DNA from: Tsuneonella sediminis
Lineage (GTDB): Bacteria; Pseudomonadota; Alphaproteobacteria; Sphingomonadales; Sphingomonadaceae
Length of the DNA: 64,000 bases
Assembly (NCBI RefSeq): GCF_051912845.1
Contig: NZ_JBNCBU010000003.1
Span: 1 to 64,000, forward strand
Reading direction: 5' to 3'
Notes under the pieces: model-generated
What the model saw: only the letters and a program-made list of their open reading frames with translations
The model's database searches: none
Told to the model about the DNA's origin: nothing
Part shown: piece by piece, positions 16,602-28,098 of the stretch
How the letters are laid out: every line of letters begins with the position of its first letter
How positions within the stretch are numbered: the stretch's first letter is position 1
Made by a program: the position numbers and the translations under genes

Positions 16602-18091
16602 TCGGACAGGTCCTCCAGCATGAGCCCCGCGGTTGCCCTGGCACTGCCAACGACGCCGGGAATGCCGGCGCCCGGGTGCGTGCCCGCGCCCACGAGGTAG
16701 AAATTCTTGATCACGTCGTCGCGGTTGTGGCCGCGGAAGTATGCGCTTTGGGTCAGGATCGGTTCCAGAGAAAAGGCGCTGCCCATATGGGCATTGAGGT
16801 CGAGCGAGAAGTCTCGCGGCGCGTAGTGGAACTTCGTCACGATCCGCTCGTGAATGTCGGGGATGAGCCGCCGCCCGACCTCGTCGAGGATGCGCTTCTC
16901 GAGCATCGGTCCGATCGTTTCCCAATCGACCGCCAGCTTGCCCATGTGGGCGACCGGGACGAGCGCATAGAACGTGCTCCTGCCGGGCGGAGCCATCGAG
17001 GGGTCGGTCACTGTGGGATGATGCAGGTAGATCGAGAAATCCTGCGGCAGGACGCCGTGCTTGTAGATGTCGTCGAGCAGGCCCTTGTAGCGCGGGCCGA
17101 ACAGGATTGCGTGATGCGGGATCCCGGGCCAGGTACCCTCGAGCCCGAAGTGGACGACGAACAGCGACGGGCTGAACCGCTTTCGGGCAAGCGACTTCGC
17201 CTGGTCCGCGCCGCGCTTGGTCTTGCCCAGCAGGTCGCGGTACGAATGCATGATGTCGGCGTTGCTGGCGACGGCGTGGAAGCGTGTCCGCCAGCCGCTC
17301 GCGGTCTCCACCTCGGTGGCGACGGTACCGATGGTGTGGACCCGCACGACGGGATCGCCGAGCCTGACGGTGCCGCCGAGCCGCTCGAAATGGCGCACCA
17401 TTGCGGCGACCAGCCGGTTGGTGCCCCCGCGCGCCCACCACACGCCGCCGTCCTTTTCCAGCTTGTGGATCAGCGCGTAGATCGCGCTCGTAGTCATCGG
17501 GTTGCCGCCGACGAGCAGAGTGTGGAACGAGAGCGCCTCTCGCAGCTTCTCGCTCTTCACGTAGCTCGAGACCATCGAATAGACCGAACGCCAGGCCTGG
17601 TACTTGGCCAGCGCGGGGGCGGCCTTGATCATGCTGGCGAAATCGAGGAACGGCACGTTGCCGAGCTTGACGTAGCCTTCCTCGAATACGCCCGCGGAAT
17701 AGCGCAGGAATTCATCGTATCCGGCAAGGTCGCCGGGCGCCACTCGCTCGATCTCCGCGCGCAGCGAAGCCTCGTCGTTGGAATAGTCGAAGTTCGTGCC
17801 GTCGGGCCAGTTCAGGCGGTAGAACGGCATGACGGGCATCAGTTCGACGTCTTCGGCCATGTCGTGGCCCGACAGTTGCCACAGTTCCTTCAGGCAGACG
17901 GGATCGGTGATGACGGTGGGGCCGGCATCGAAGGTGAATCCGTCGCGCTCCCAGTAATAGGCGCGTCCGCCCGGCTTGTCGCGCGCCTCCACCACGGTGG
18001 TCTGCACCCCTGCCGACTGCAGCCGGATGGCAAGCGCCAGCCCGCCGAATCCCGAACCGATCACGCAGGCGGTCTTGGTCTGGTATGTCAT
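16598..18091 (-). CDS. crtI: phytoene desaturase
   Basis: The 497-residue flavoprotein begins with the dinucleotide-binding VIGSGFGGLALAIRLQSAG, followed by the second FAD motif DKPGGRAY. It carries the CrtI C-terminal signature GAGTHPGAGIPGVVGSARATA, split here by description: GAGTHPGAG then PGVVGSA. It introduces double bonds into phytoene to give lycopene at the membrane. The ATG at 18091 overlaps the crtY stop (ATGA), and its own TGA overlaps the LOG start (GTGA), so translation of the operon is coupled. Length is normal for bacterial four-step desaturases. Confidence 0.95.
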   Translation of the reverse strand: MTYQTKTACVIGSGFGGLALAIRLQSAGVQTTVVEARDKPGGRAYYWERDGFTFDAGPTVITDPVCLKELWQLSGHDMAEDVELMPVMPFYRLNWPDGTNFDYSNDEASLRAEIERVAPGDLAGYDEFLRYSAGVFEEGYVKLGNVPFLDFASMIKAAPALAKYQAWRSVYSMVSSYVKSEKLREALSFHTLLVGGNPMTTSAIYALIHKLEKDGGVWWARGGTNRLVAAMVRHFERLGGTVRLGDPVVRVHTIGTVATEVETASGWRTRFHAVASNADIMHSYRDLLGKTKRGADQAKSLARKRFSPSLFVVHFGLEGTWPGIPHHAILFGPRYKGLLDDIYKHGVLPQDFSIYLHHPTVTDPSMAPPGRSTFYALVPVAHMGKLAVDWETIGPMLEKRILDEVGRRLIPDIHERIVTKFHYAPRDFSLDLNAHMGSAFSLEPILTQSAYFRGHNRDDVIKNFYLVGAGTHPGAGIPGVVGSARATAGLMLEDLSE

Positions 18092-19269
18092 GCGGCGTTC
18101 TTCTCCAGCGGGGAACCCCGGGTGCCGAGCGCGCGGATCGCGGCCGGCACGGGGACGGGGGGCCTGCTGCAAAGCACCCGGGCCCGGTCCAGCCGCGTCA
18201 GGCGGGCAGCATAGAACCGTTCGACCAACCGCTGCGGCAGGCGGTAGACGAGCGCGAAGGCCTGTCGGCGACCCTCTGGTGCGCCGGCGCCGAGCATCAT
18301 TCGTCCGAGTCGCCGATAGAATGCGGTGCGCCGCCAGTGACTTCGCGCGCGAGCCTCCACCACCGCGGCGAGCTGCGGCCCGGACAGGTCGTGTTCCTCC
18401 GCGATCGCGAGCGCGGTCTCGACGGCGAAGGGCAGGGTGTAGCTGGTCAGGGGATGGACGAACCCGCCCCGCGCGCCGATGACCGCAACTCCCTCGGTAC
18501 GGTGCGCAGCCTGGAACGCCGCAAAGTCGCCCCCGGTGATGACCGGCAGCACGCCGGTCTCGAAATCGAGCGGCGTCCCCTTCCACCCGCGAGCATCGCA
18601 ATAGCGGTCGATCCGCGCGGACAGCGCCGAGCGATCGAGCGCCGGCGCGTCGTCGTAGTAGGTGTCCTCGACGAAAAGTTCGTCCAGGCCCAGCGGCAGG
18701 GTGTAGACGAACCGGCAAGAGCCGTGCTGGTCGACCGCCGCGTCCATGATCATCGGGCGAAAGAGGCCATGTGGAGCCGCGGTGCGCAGCCGGCGGCCGA
18801 GGAACACCTGCCAGCCGCCCTCCAGGTGCGGGGCGCTCGCGATTCCCCGGGCGTCGATGACGCACCGCGCCTCGATGCGTTTGCCACCGGCCAGGGTTAC
18901 GCCGCGAGCGTCGAGGGCGGCGACTGCGCGTCCGGTACGGATAGCGTCTGGCGGCAGGAGCCTGCGCAGCGCTGCATCGAAATCGGTCGAGGCGAGCGAG
19001 TTGTAGCCGGTGGAAAGACTGCGCTCGAAACCGGGGAAACGCACGTCGTAGCCATTCCACGCGCTCGTGCGGAACGCGCCGAGGAGGTCCGCGCCTTCGT
19101 GCGGCAGGTCGGATGAAAACCAGCTCCAGCGGTGATTGCCGCCCAGCACCTCGCCGCTTTCGACCAGCGCGAGCCTCAGCCCGGGCCGCGCGCGGTGGAG
19201 GGCGAGCGCCACGAGGCCGCCCGCGAGCCCGCCGCCGGCAATAGCAACATCGATCATGCGCCCGTTCAT
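18088..19269 (-). CDS. crtY: lycopene beta-cyclase
   Basis: The 393-residue protein has the N-terminal FAD/NAD-binding AIAGGGLAGGLVALAL and the cyclase motif FVYTLPLGLDELFVEDTYY near residues 180-200, where Glu is catalytic in CrtY enzymes. It then has GARGGFVHPLTSYTLPFAVETA near residue 290. It closes the beta-rings of lycopene, giving beta-carotene. It is the first gene of the carotenoid operon. The start may be the ATG at 19269 or the one four codons later (MIDVAI). The hydroxylase and ketolase genes expected for xanthophylls are not in this window. Confidence 0.93.
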   Translation of the reverse strand: MNGRMIDVAIAGGGLAGGLVALALHRARPGLRLALVESGEVLGGNHRWSWFSSDLPHEGADLLGAFRTSAWNGYDVRFPGFERSLSTGYNSLASTDFDAALRRLLPPDAIRTGRAVAALDARGVTLAGGKRIEARCVIDARGIASAPHLEGGWQVFLGRRLRTAAPHGLFRPMIMDAAVDQHGSCRFVYTLPLGLDELFVEDTYYDDAPALDRSALSARIDRYCDARGWKGTPLDFETGVLPVITGGDFAAFQAAHRTEGVAVIGARGGFVHPLTSYTLPFAVETALAIAEEHDLSGPQLAAVVEARARSHWRRTAFYRRLGRMMLGAGAPEGRRQAFALVYRLPQRLVERFYAARLTRLDRARVLCSRPPVPVPAAIRALGTRGSPLEKNAA

Positions 19270-19416
19270 CTGCGCGCAGCCCTAGGGCGCATCAGCGGCC
19301 GGGGCAATCGGGTTGGATCGAGTCGGCGCCGCCCGGCAGCGCAGATTACAGGGACCCTTCGCGGAACGCGGGCTCCCGTGCACGAGTTGTCGCTATCGAA
19401 ACAGGGGAATCGATCG

Positions 19417-20283
19417 ATGAAATACGTCTTGTCCGCTGCCGTCGCCGCGACGCTGCTCGCTGCGCCGGCCCTTTCGCAGGAAGAACAGGTCTCTGCGGGA
19501 CCTTCCGACAACGTGGAGGTGGCCAACACCGTCTACGACGATACCTGGATCTCGATCGGACTCGGGGTGGGATACGGTCCCAGTTACGACGGCTCGGACG
19601 ACTACGTGCTCTATCCCTCGCCGTTGATTCAGGGTCGCGTGGCCGGCATCGGTGTCCAGCCGCGCCCGGCGGGCATTGCGTTCGACGTGGTCCCGGACCC
19701 GCAAGATGGCCTTGGCCTGACCCTGGGTCCGGTCGCGAAGATGCGGCTGAACCGCAGCCGGCAGATCGAGGACCCGGTCGTCGTGGCTGCCGGCAAGCTC
19801 AAGCGGGCGATCGAGATCGGCGGACAGGCGGGTATCAGCGCCCCCGCGGTCCTCAATCCCTACGATTCGCTTTCGTTCGGCGTCGATGCGCTGTGGGATG
19901 TGAACGGGGCACACGGCGGCATGACGCTGACCCCGAGCGTCACCTATTTCACCCCGCTCAGCCGGGGCGTGGCCGCCTCGCTCACGCTGTCGGCCGAGCG
20001 CGGCGACGGCGATTTCATGCGGTATTACTACTCGGTGACACCGGCGCAGAGCGCGGCGAGCGGATTGCCGGGCTTTGCCGCCGAAAGCGGGTGGACCAAG
20101 GCCGGGGCGACGATTCTGCTCGGCCTCGACTTCGACGGCGACCTTGCCAATGGCGGCCTCGCCGGGGTGCTCGTGGGCGGGCATTCGCGCATGCTCGGAG
20201 ACGCGAAGGACAGTCCGTACACATCGATCAGGGGCAGCACCGGCCAGTGGTTCGGCGCGCTCGGGATAGGATATACTTTCTGA
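19417..20283 (+). CDS. MipA/OmpV-family outer-membrane protein
   Basis: The 288-residue protein has a Sec signal (cleavage after PALSQ or nearby). It is followed by a beta-barrel-like body with alternating polar and apolar residues and aromatic turns, from WISIGLGVGYGPSYDGSDDY to the C-terminal GALGIGYTF, whose final Phe is typical of outer-membrane barrels. The start region GVGYGPSYDGSDDY is characteristic of MipA/OmpV proteins. Roles in this family range from scaffolding of cell-wall enzymes to small-molecule passage. The ATG at 19417 was chosen because it begins the signal peptide. It is divergent from crtY. Confidence 0.87.
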   Translation: MKYVLSAAVAATLLAAPALSQEEQVSAGPSDNVEVANTVYDDTWISIGLGVGYGPSYDGSDDYVLYPSPLIQGRVAGIGVQPRPAGIAFDVVPDPQDGLGLTLGPVAKMRLNRSRQIEDPVVVAAGKLKRAIEIGGQAGISAPAVLNPYDSLSFGVDALWDVNGAHGGMTLTPSVTYFTPLSRGVAASLTLSAERGDGDFMRYYYSVTPAQSAASGLPGFAAESGWTKAGATILLGLDFDGDLANGGLAGVLVGGHSRMLGDAKDSPYTSIRGSTGQWFGALGIGYTF

Positions 20284-20351
20284 AGGCCTTTCCCTTCGCG
20301 GGCGGGGCGCTAAGCTGCGGCCAACGAAAGCGAAATCGGGAAAATCAGGGA

Positions 20352-21644
20352 ATGCTGCGATCGAATGGGTGGCTGGGCGGCGCATTGATGCTGGCGCTCG
20401 GCCTGTGCGGGCAGGACGCGATCGCCGGGACGACGGTGATCCATGCAGGGGCAGTCGTCACCGACGCGAACCAGCCGGTACGAGGACCGTCGACCGTCAT
20501 CGTCACCGACGACAGGATCGTCAGTATCGAAGACGGTTTTGTCACCGGACCCGATGGCGCCGAGACGATCGACCTCAAGACCCGCACGCTGGTTCCCGGC
20601 CTCGTCGATCTGCACGTGCACCTTACGGGCGATCCCGGCGGCGATTTCTGGAAAGAGGCGGTCGAACCGTCCGAATGGGGCGTGGTCGTGGGCGCCAAGA
20701 ACGCGCGGGCGACGGTACGCGCCGGTTTCACGACCGTGCGCGAGGCAGGCAGTTCGGCGCAGTCGGCCTTTGCCCTCAGGCGCGGGACCGCCGAGGGGAT
20801 GATCCCCGGCCCGCGGATCGTCGCCGCCGGACCGCCGCTGGCGATCGTCGGCGGGCATGGCGACGTCAGCGGGTTCCTGCCGGAAGTCAACGACCTGCTC
20901 TCGAGCGGCTTTACCTGCACGGGCCCGGTCGAGTGCGCCGAGAAGGTTCGCCGGGCCAGCCGCAATGGTTCGGACGTGATCAAGATCACTGCGACGGGCG
21001 GGGTGCTGAGCCAGCAGGGGCGCGGGCTGGAAGCCCACTTCTCGAACGACGAGATGACCTCGATCGCCCGAACCGCGCATTCGCTGGGCCTCAAGGTGAT
21101 GGCCCATGCCCACGGCGCACGCGGGATCGAGGCGGCGAGCAACGCGGGCATCGATACAATCGAGCACGGCACGTACATCGACGACGGGGCGATCGCGGCG
21201 ATGAAGAAGCACGGTACGGTGCTGGTGCCGACGCTGATGGCGTTCCAGGGCGTGACCGAGCGACTCGGAAAGGGCGTCTACACGCCGGTCGTGGAGGACA
21301 AGATCAGGGCTGTGGCCGACGTCGCGCGGACGTTCCTCGGCAAGGCACACCGCGCCGGGGTCCGAATCGCCTTCGGCACCGATGCCGGGGTATTCGACCA
21401 TGGCCGCAACGCAGGCGAATTCGCCCTGATGATGGCCCAGGGACTGTCGAGCCGCGAGGCGCTCGCTGCCGCCACGACCGGTGCGGCCGAAGTGCTTGGC
21501 CTGCAGGGCGAGATCGGGCGTATCGCGCCGGGCTACTCGGCGGACCTCATCGCGGTCGCGGGCGATCCGACGAAGGACGCCCGGGTGCTCGAGGCAGTCG
21601 ACTGGGTGATGGCGCGCGGGCGGGTGATCGACCGCGACGACTGA
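20352..21644 (+). CDS. exported amidohydrolase (imidazolonepropionase/prolidase-like)
   Basis: The 430-residue enzyme has a signal peptide (LGLCGQDAIAG) and a metal-dependent amidohydrolase barrel. The metal-site residues are DLHVHLTG (HxH) near residue 95, Lys in VIKITATGG, His in MAHAHG, His in IEHGTYID and Asp in FGTDAG. A beta-sandwich made of both termini closes the fold (VLEAVDWVMARGRVI at the end). Related enzymes cleave Xaa-Pro dipeptides or cyclic amides in the periplasm. It lies 68 bases after the MipA gene and may be co-transcribed. Confidence 0.88.
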   Translation: MLRSNGWLGGALMLALGLCGQDAIAGTTVIHAGAVVTDANQPVRGPSTVIVTDDRIVSIEDGFVTGPDGAETIDLKTRTLVPGLVDLHVHLTGDPGGDFWKEAVEPSEWGVVVGAKNARATVRAGFTTVREAGSSAQSAFALRRGTAEGMIPGPRIVAAGPPLAIVGGHGDVSGFLPEVNDLLSSGFTCTGPVECAEKVRRASRNGSDVIKITATGGVLSQQGRGLEAHFSNDEMTSIARTAHSLGLKVMAHAHGARGIEAASNAGIDTIEHGTYIDDGAIAAMKKHGTVLVPTLMAFQGVTERLGKGVYTPVVEDKIRAVADVARTFLGKAHRAGVRIAFGTDAGVFDHGRNAGEFALMMAQGLSSREALAAATTGAAEVLGLQGEIGRIAPGYSADLIAVAGDPTKDARVLEAVDWVMARGRVIDRDD

Positions 21645-21742
21645 CGGACCCATACGGGCTCGTCCCGAGGGGGCGGTTATGGCCAGCTAAACCCGGACGG
21701 GCTCATGGACGACGGGTGACATCTCCCCCGCGTTCCGACCCG

Positions 21743-22711
21743 ATGACCCCATGCGCCGTCCCGATCGACCTTGCGGTCGCGGCCGGCTGGCTCGCGGCAA
21801 TCGACCGGTCGCAATTCGTCGTCGAGCTGGAGCCAGACGGCACCATCGTGCGCGCCAACGCGCGGCTCTGCGCGGCCCTTGGTTACGAGGGGGAGGAACT
21901 TGTCGGTCGACCCCACCGCGAACTGATCGTCCCGGGCCCACGCGCCAACGCATCGGCGGGCGAACCGCACCGCACGATCGCCTATCGCGCCCGCGACGGG
22001 GGCTGCGTGATCGTCCGGGCGAGCGCGACCCCGATCGTGGGGGATGACGACCGTCCGATGCGCCTGCTCGTGATCGGCGTTGACGTCAGCGACCGGGGCG
22101 ACCTGCGCGACGCGCTCGCGTTCCCGAGCCCCTGGCGCGATCATCCGGTTGGCGAGCACCTCGCGCCATCGCCTTCCGGGGGAAGCGCGGGCTGCGCACG
22201 GTTTCCCGCCATCGCGATCGCCGATCATGTCGAGGCCTGCGCCGAAGCGATGCGGCCGGCGGCAGAGGACAAGAACCTCGTGTTGCGGTGTGCCGTCGAT
22301 CCGGACCTGCCCGCTCTCGCTGCCTGCGACCCCGTCCGATTGCGGCAGGTCCTCCTCCATCTCATCGGCAACGCGGTCAGGTCTACCGACCAGGGATGGA
22401 TTTCTGTCTGCGCCGAACCGGCGTGGGACGATCCCGGAACGCTCGCGATCTCGGTAACCGACACGGGATCCGGAGTCGACGCGGGCGGAATCGACGCCGG
22501 GGCGCCTGCCAGCCCACACGCACCCCGGAAGCGTTGCGAGAATCCGCGGTGGCTGCTTGCGGAAATCGCCGACACCGCGCGTCAGATGGACGGTGCGGTC
22601 ACCCTGTCGAGCGAGCGCGGTCGCGGCACCCGCGCGGAACTGCGGGTGCCGCTGCGCCCGCTGGGGACCCCTCGGGCGTACCGTTCCGGCCGGTTCACCC
22701 TGCCGGACTGA
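21743..22711 (+). CDS. PAS-domain protein with histidine-kinase-type ATPase domain but no H-box
   Basis: The 322-residue protein has a PAS domain at about residues 15-115 (IVRANARLCAALGYEGEELVG, then RARDGG and GVDVSDRG). A short linker is followed by a GHKL ATPase domain at about 150-310. The N-box HLIGNAV (Asn210), G1 DTGSG (about 240-244) and G2 RGRGT (about 295) are present, but no dimerisation helix with a phosphoacceptor His lies between the domains. It may regulate another kinase, act as a phosphatase or anti-sigma-like partner, or be decaying. No response regulator gene is adjacent. Confidence 0.75.
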   Translation: MTPCAVPIDLAVAAGWLAAIDRSQFVVELEPDGTIVRANARLCAALGYEGEELVGRPHRELIVPGPRANASAGEPHRTIAYRARDGGCVIVRASATPIVGDDDRPMRLLVIGVDVSDRGDLRDALAFPSPWRDHPVGEHLAPSPSGGSAGCARFPAIAIADHVEACAEAMRPAAEDKNLVLRCAVDPDLPALAACDPVRLRQVLLHLIGNAVRSTDQGWISVCAEPAWDDPGTLAISVTDTGSGVDAGGIDAGAPASPHAPRKRCENPRWLLAEIADTARQMDGAVTLSSERGRGTRAELRVPLRPLGTPRAYRSGRFTLPD

Positions 22712-22803
22712 GGCCGGTTACCGGCTCCGTCCGTCTGCCGGAGACGCACGTCGCGCTTGGCCAACCGCCACCATACCGCTATTGGCAAAGGCGGGAGAGC
22801 CGA

Positions 22804-24612
<1,809 letters not shown>

Positions 24613-24708
24613 CCGCCGTGGGAGCCGCCTAGCGGGAACGGAATCTGCTATCGATCCTTGTCGGTGAACGGCGCGGGATAACCCTCCGCGCAAGCAGGGA
24701 ATGCGACA

Positions 24709-25599
24709 GTGAACGAGACGACGCGCACGGCCGGGTGGCTGGCCGTGACCCCGTGGGATAGGCCGGTCGACGACGGCAACGGCGCGATTCCCGCAGGGAC
24801 CCTCGAGGTTCGCGACCTCGCGCGGGGCCTCGCGGGCGCCCTGTTTGTCTCCCTCCCGCTGCTGTTCACCCAGGAAATGTGGGACATCTCGGCGGAAATC
24901 CCGCTGCCCGTGCTGATCCTGTTTCTCCTGATCGCGATCGTCGTGAACCGCATCGCGCTCGAGTTCGCGGGCTACCGCCATTGCCGGTGGCAGCGGTCCA
25001 AGTGGTGGGACGCGATCGTGACGATGGGGATCGGCATGCTCGGCGCGGTCCTCACGCTTCTTGTTGCCGGCATCATCTCGCCTTCGCTCGACCTGTATCT
25101 CGCGCTTCGGCTGGTTGCGCTCGAGACCGTCCCGATGTCGCTCGGCGCGGCGCTGGCGGTCAACCAGCTCGGCGCCGGCGACGCGGCCGAGCGCGGTTCG
25201 ATGCCCTTCGGTTTCGACGTGGAAGTGCTGATAGGGTCGCTTCTCGGCGGGTTCCTGTTCGCGTTCAACATTGCGCCGACGATGGAAACCCAGCTGGTCG
25301 TGGAAAGTCAGTCGTGGTGGCTGGTGCTGGCGACCGCGCTGCTTTCGCTGGGCATCTCGTACCTCATGGTCTCGGTCGCGCAGGTCGAACAGCGGGACCT
25401 CAGCCGCCGCAAGATCCTGACCAGCGACTGGCTCGAGGCGCTCGTCGCCTATGTCGTCGCGTTCCTGCTCAGCATGGTCCTTCTGTGGGTGTTCGGCTAC
25501 GGCACGCCGCTCGATCCGATCGAGGTCTGGCTGCCGCAGACCGTCGCGCTGGCCTATGCGACTGCGTTGGGCGGCGCGGCGGGGAGATTGATACTGTGA
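24709..25599 (+). CDS. TIGR02587-family (DUF2391) integral membrane protein
   Basis: The 296-residue protein has about seven hydrophobic segments, starting after a soluble N-terminal tail (residues 1-45). I recognise the family from the first helix region LARGLAGALFVSLPLLFTQEMW and from its partner. Its function is unknown. A GTG start is used. The 3' end overlaps the next gene by GTGA, which is the standard pairing of TIGR02587 with TIGR02588. An EcfG-like promoter (GGAAC-N16-CCTT, 24635-24659) could drive the pair. Confidence 0.8.
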   Translation: MNETTRTAGWLAVTPWDRPVDDGNGAIPAGTLEVRDLARGLAGALFVSLPLLFTQEMWDISAEIPLPVLILFLLIAIVVNRIALEFAGYRHCRWQRSKWWDAIVTMGIGMLGAVLTLLVAGIISPSLDLYLALRLVALETVPMSLGAALAVNQLGAGDAAERGSMPFGFDVEVLIGSLLGGFLFAFNIAPTMETQLVVESQSWWLVLATALLSLGISYLMVSVAQVEQRDLSRRKILTSDWLEALVAYVVAFLLSMVLLWVFGYGTPLDPIEVWLPQTVALAYATALGGAAGRLIL

Positions 25600-26012
25600 C
25601 CGACGAAACCGCTCCGAACGAAGAGCGCGCCGACGCCGGCAGGCAGGAAACGCAGCCGCCGACGATTCTCGGCTGGGCGGTGCGGATCGCCAGCGCACTG
25701 GCCCTTTTCGGGCTGCTCGCACTGCTTGGCTACAAGGCGATCCAGCCGAACAGGCCGACCGTGTTCACCGCCGAGGCCCAGCGCGAAAAGGCCTACGCCG
25801 ATGCAGGCGCGGGGGTTCTGGTGCCGGTCGAAATCACCAACACGGGTACCGGCACGGTGCATAACGTCGACCTCGTCGTCACGGACGGCACGCGCGAGCA
25901 CGATGTCGAGATCGAGCGGATCGGCGAGAACGAAACGCGGATCGTGGTGCTGAGGTTCGACCGCGCGCCGGAGAGGCTGGAAACGCGGATCGACAGCTAC
26001 TCGCGGCCCTGA
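25596..26012 (+). CDS. TIGR02588-family single-pass membrane protein
   Basis: The 138-residue protein has a charged N-tail, one transmembrane helix (about residues 25-47) and a periplasmic domain of mostly beta strands (VLVPVEITNTGTGTVHNV) that resembles an immunoglobulin-like fold. It matches the conserved partner of TIGR02587 proteins. Its GTG overlaps the previous stop (25596-25599), so the two are almost certainly translated together and may form a complex. The function of the pair is not known. Confidence 0.8.
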   Translation: MTDETAPNEERADAGRQETQPPTILGWAVRIASALALFGLLALLGYKAIQPNRPTVFTAEAQREKAYADAGAGVLVPVEITNTGTGTVHNVDLVVTDGTREHDVEIERIGENETRIVVLRFDRAPERLETRIDSYSRP

Positions 26013-26074
26013 GGCATTTTGCGCAGGTTTGCGTGCCCGTCCGGCTGGACCGGCGGCCTCGACGCGCCTATCGT

Positions 26075-26180
26075 GGCGCCATCCCCGGGGAGCGCGCCTG
26101 CGCTGAGAGGGGCGGATGGCACCGCCCGACCCGTCGAACCTGAACCCGTTAGCACGGGCGGAGGGAAGGGTGCTCGCCAG
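26075..26180 (+). promoter_or_regulatory. TPP riboswitch (THI element)
   Basis: The leader of thiC contains the conserved thiamine pyrophosphate aptamer core. CTGCGCTGAGAGG (about 26098-26110) is the pyrimidine-sensor side, and CCCGTCGAACCTGAACC followed by GTTAGCAC and GGAGGGAAGGG forms the pyrophosphate-sensor side. The thiC SD (AAGGA, about 26200) lies 20-30 bases downstream, so control is probably by blocking translation when TPP is high. Confidence 0.95.
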
Positions 26181-26213
26181 CGCCCCTCGTCCGCCCCGTA
26201 AGGACCTTAGCGC

Positions 26214-28055
<1,842 letters not shown>

Positions 28056-28098
28056 TGATACGTCGGCCCAAGGAACCGGTTAATGAGGGGCGTAATCG

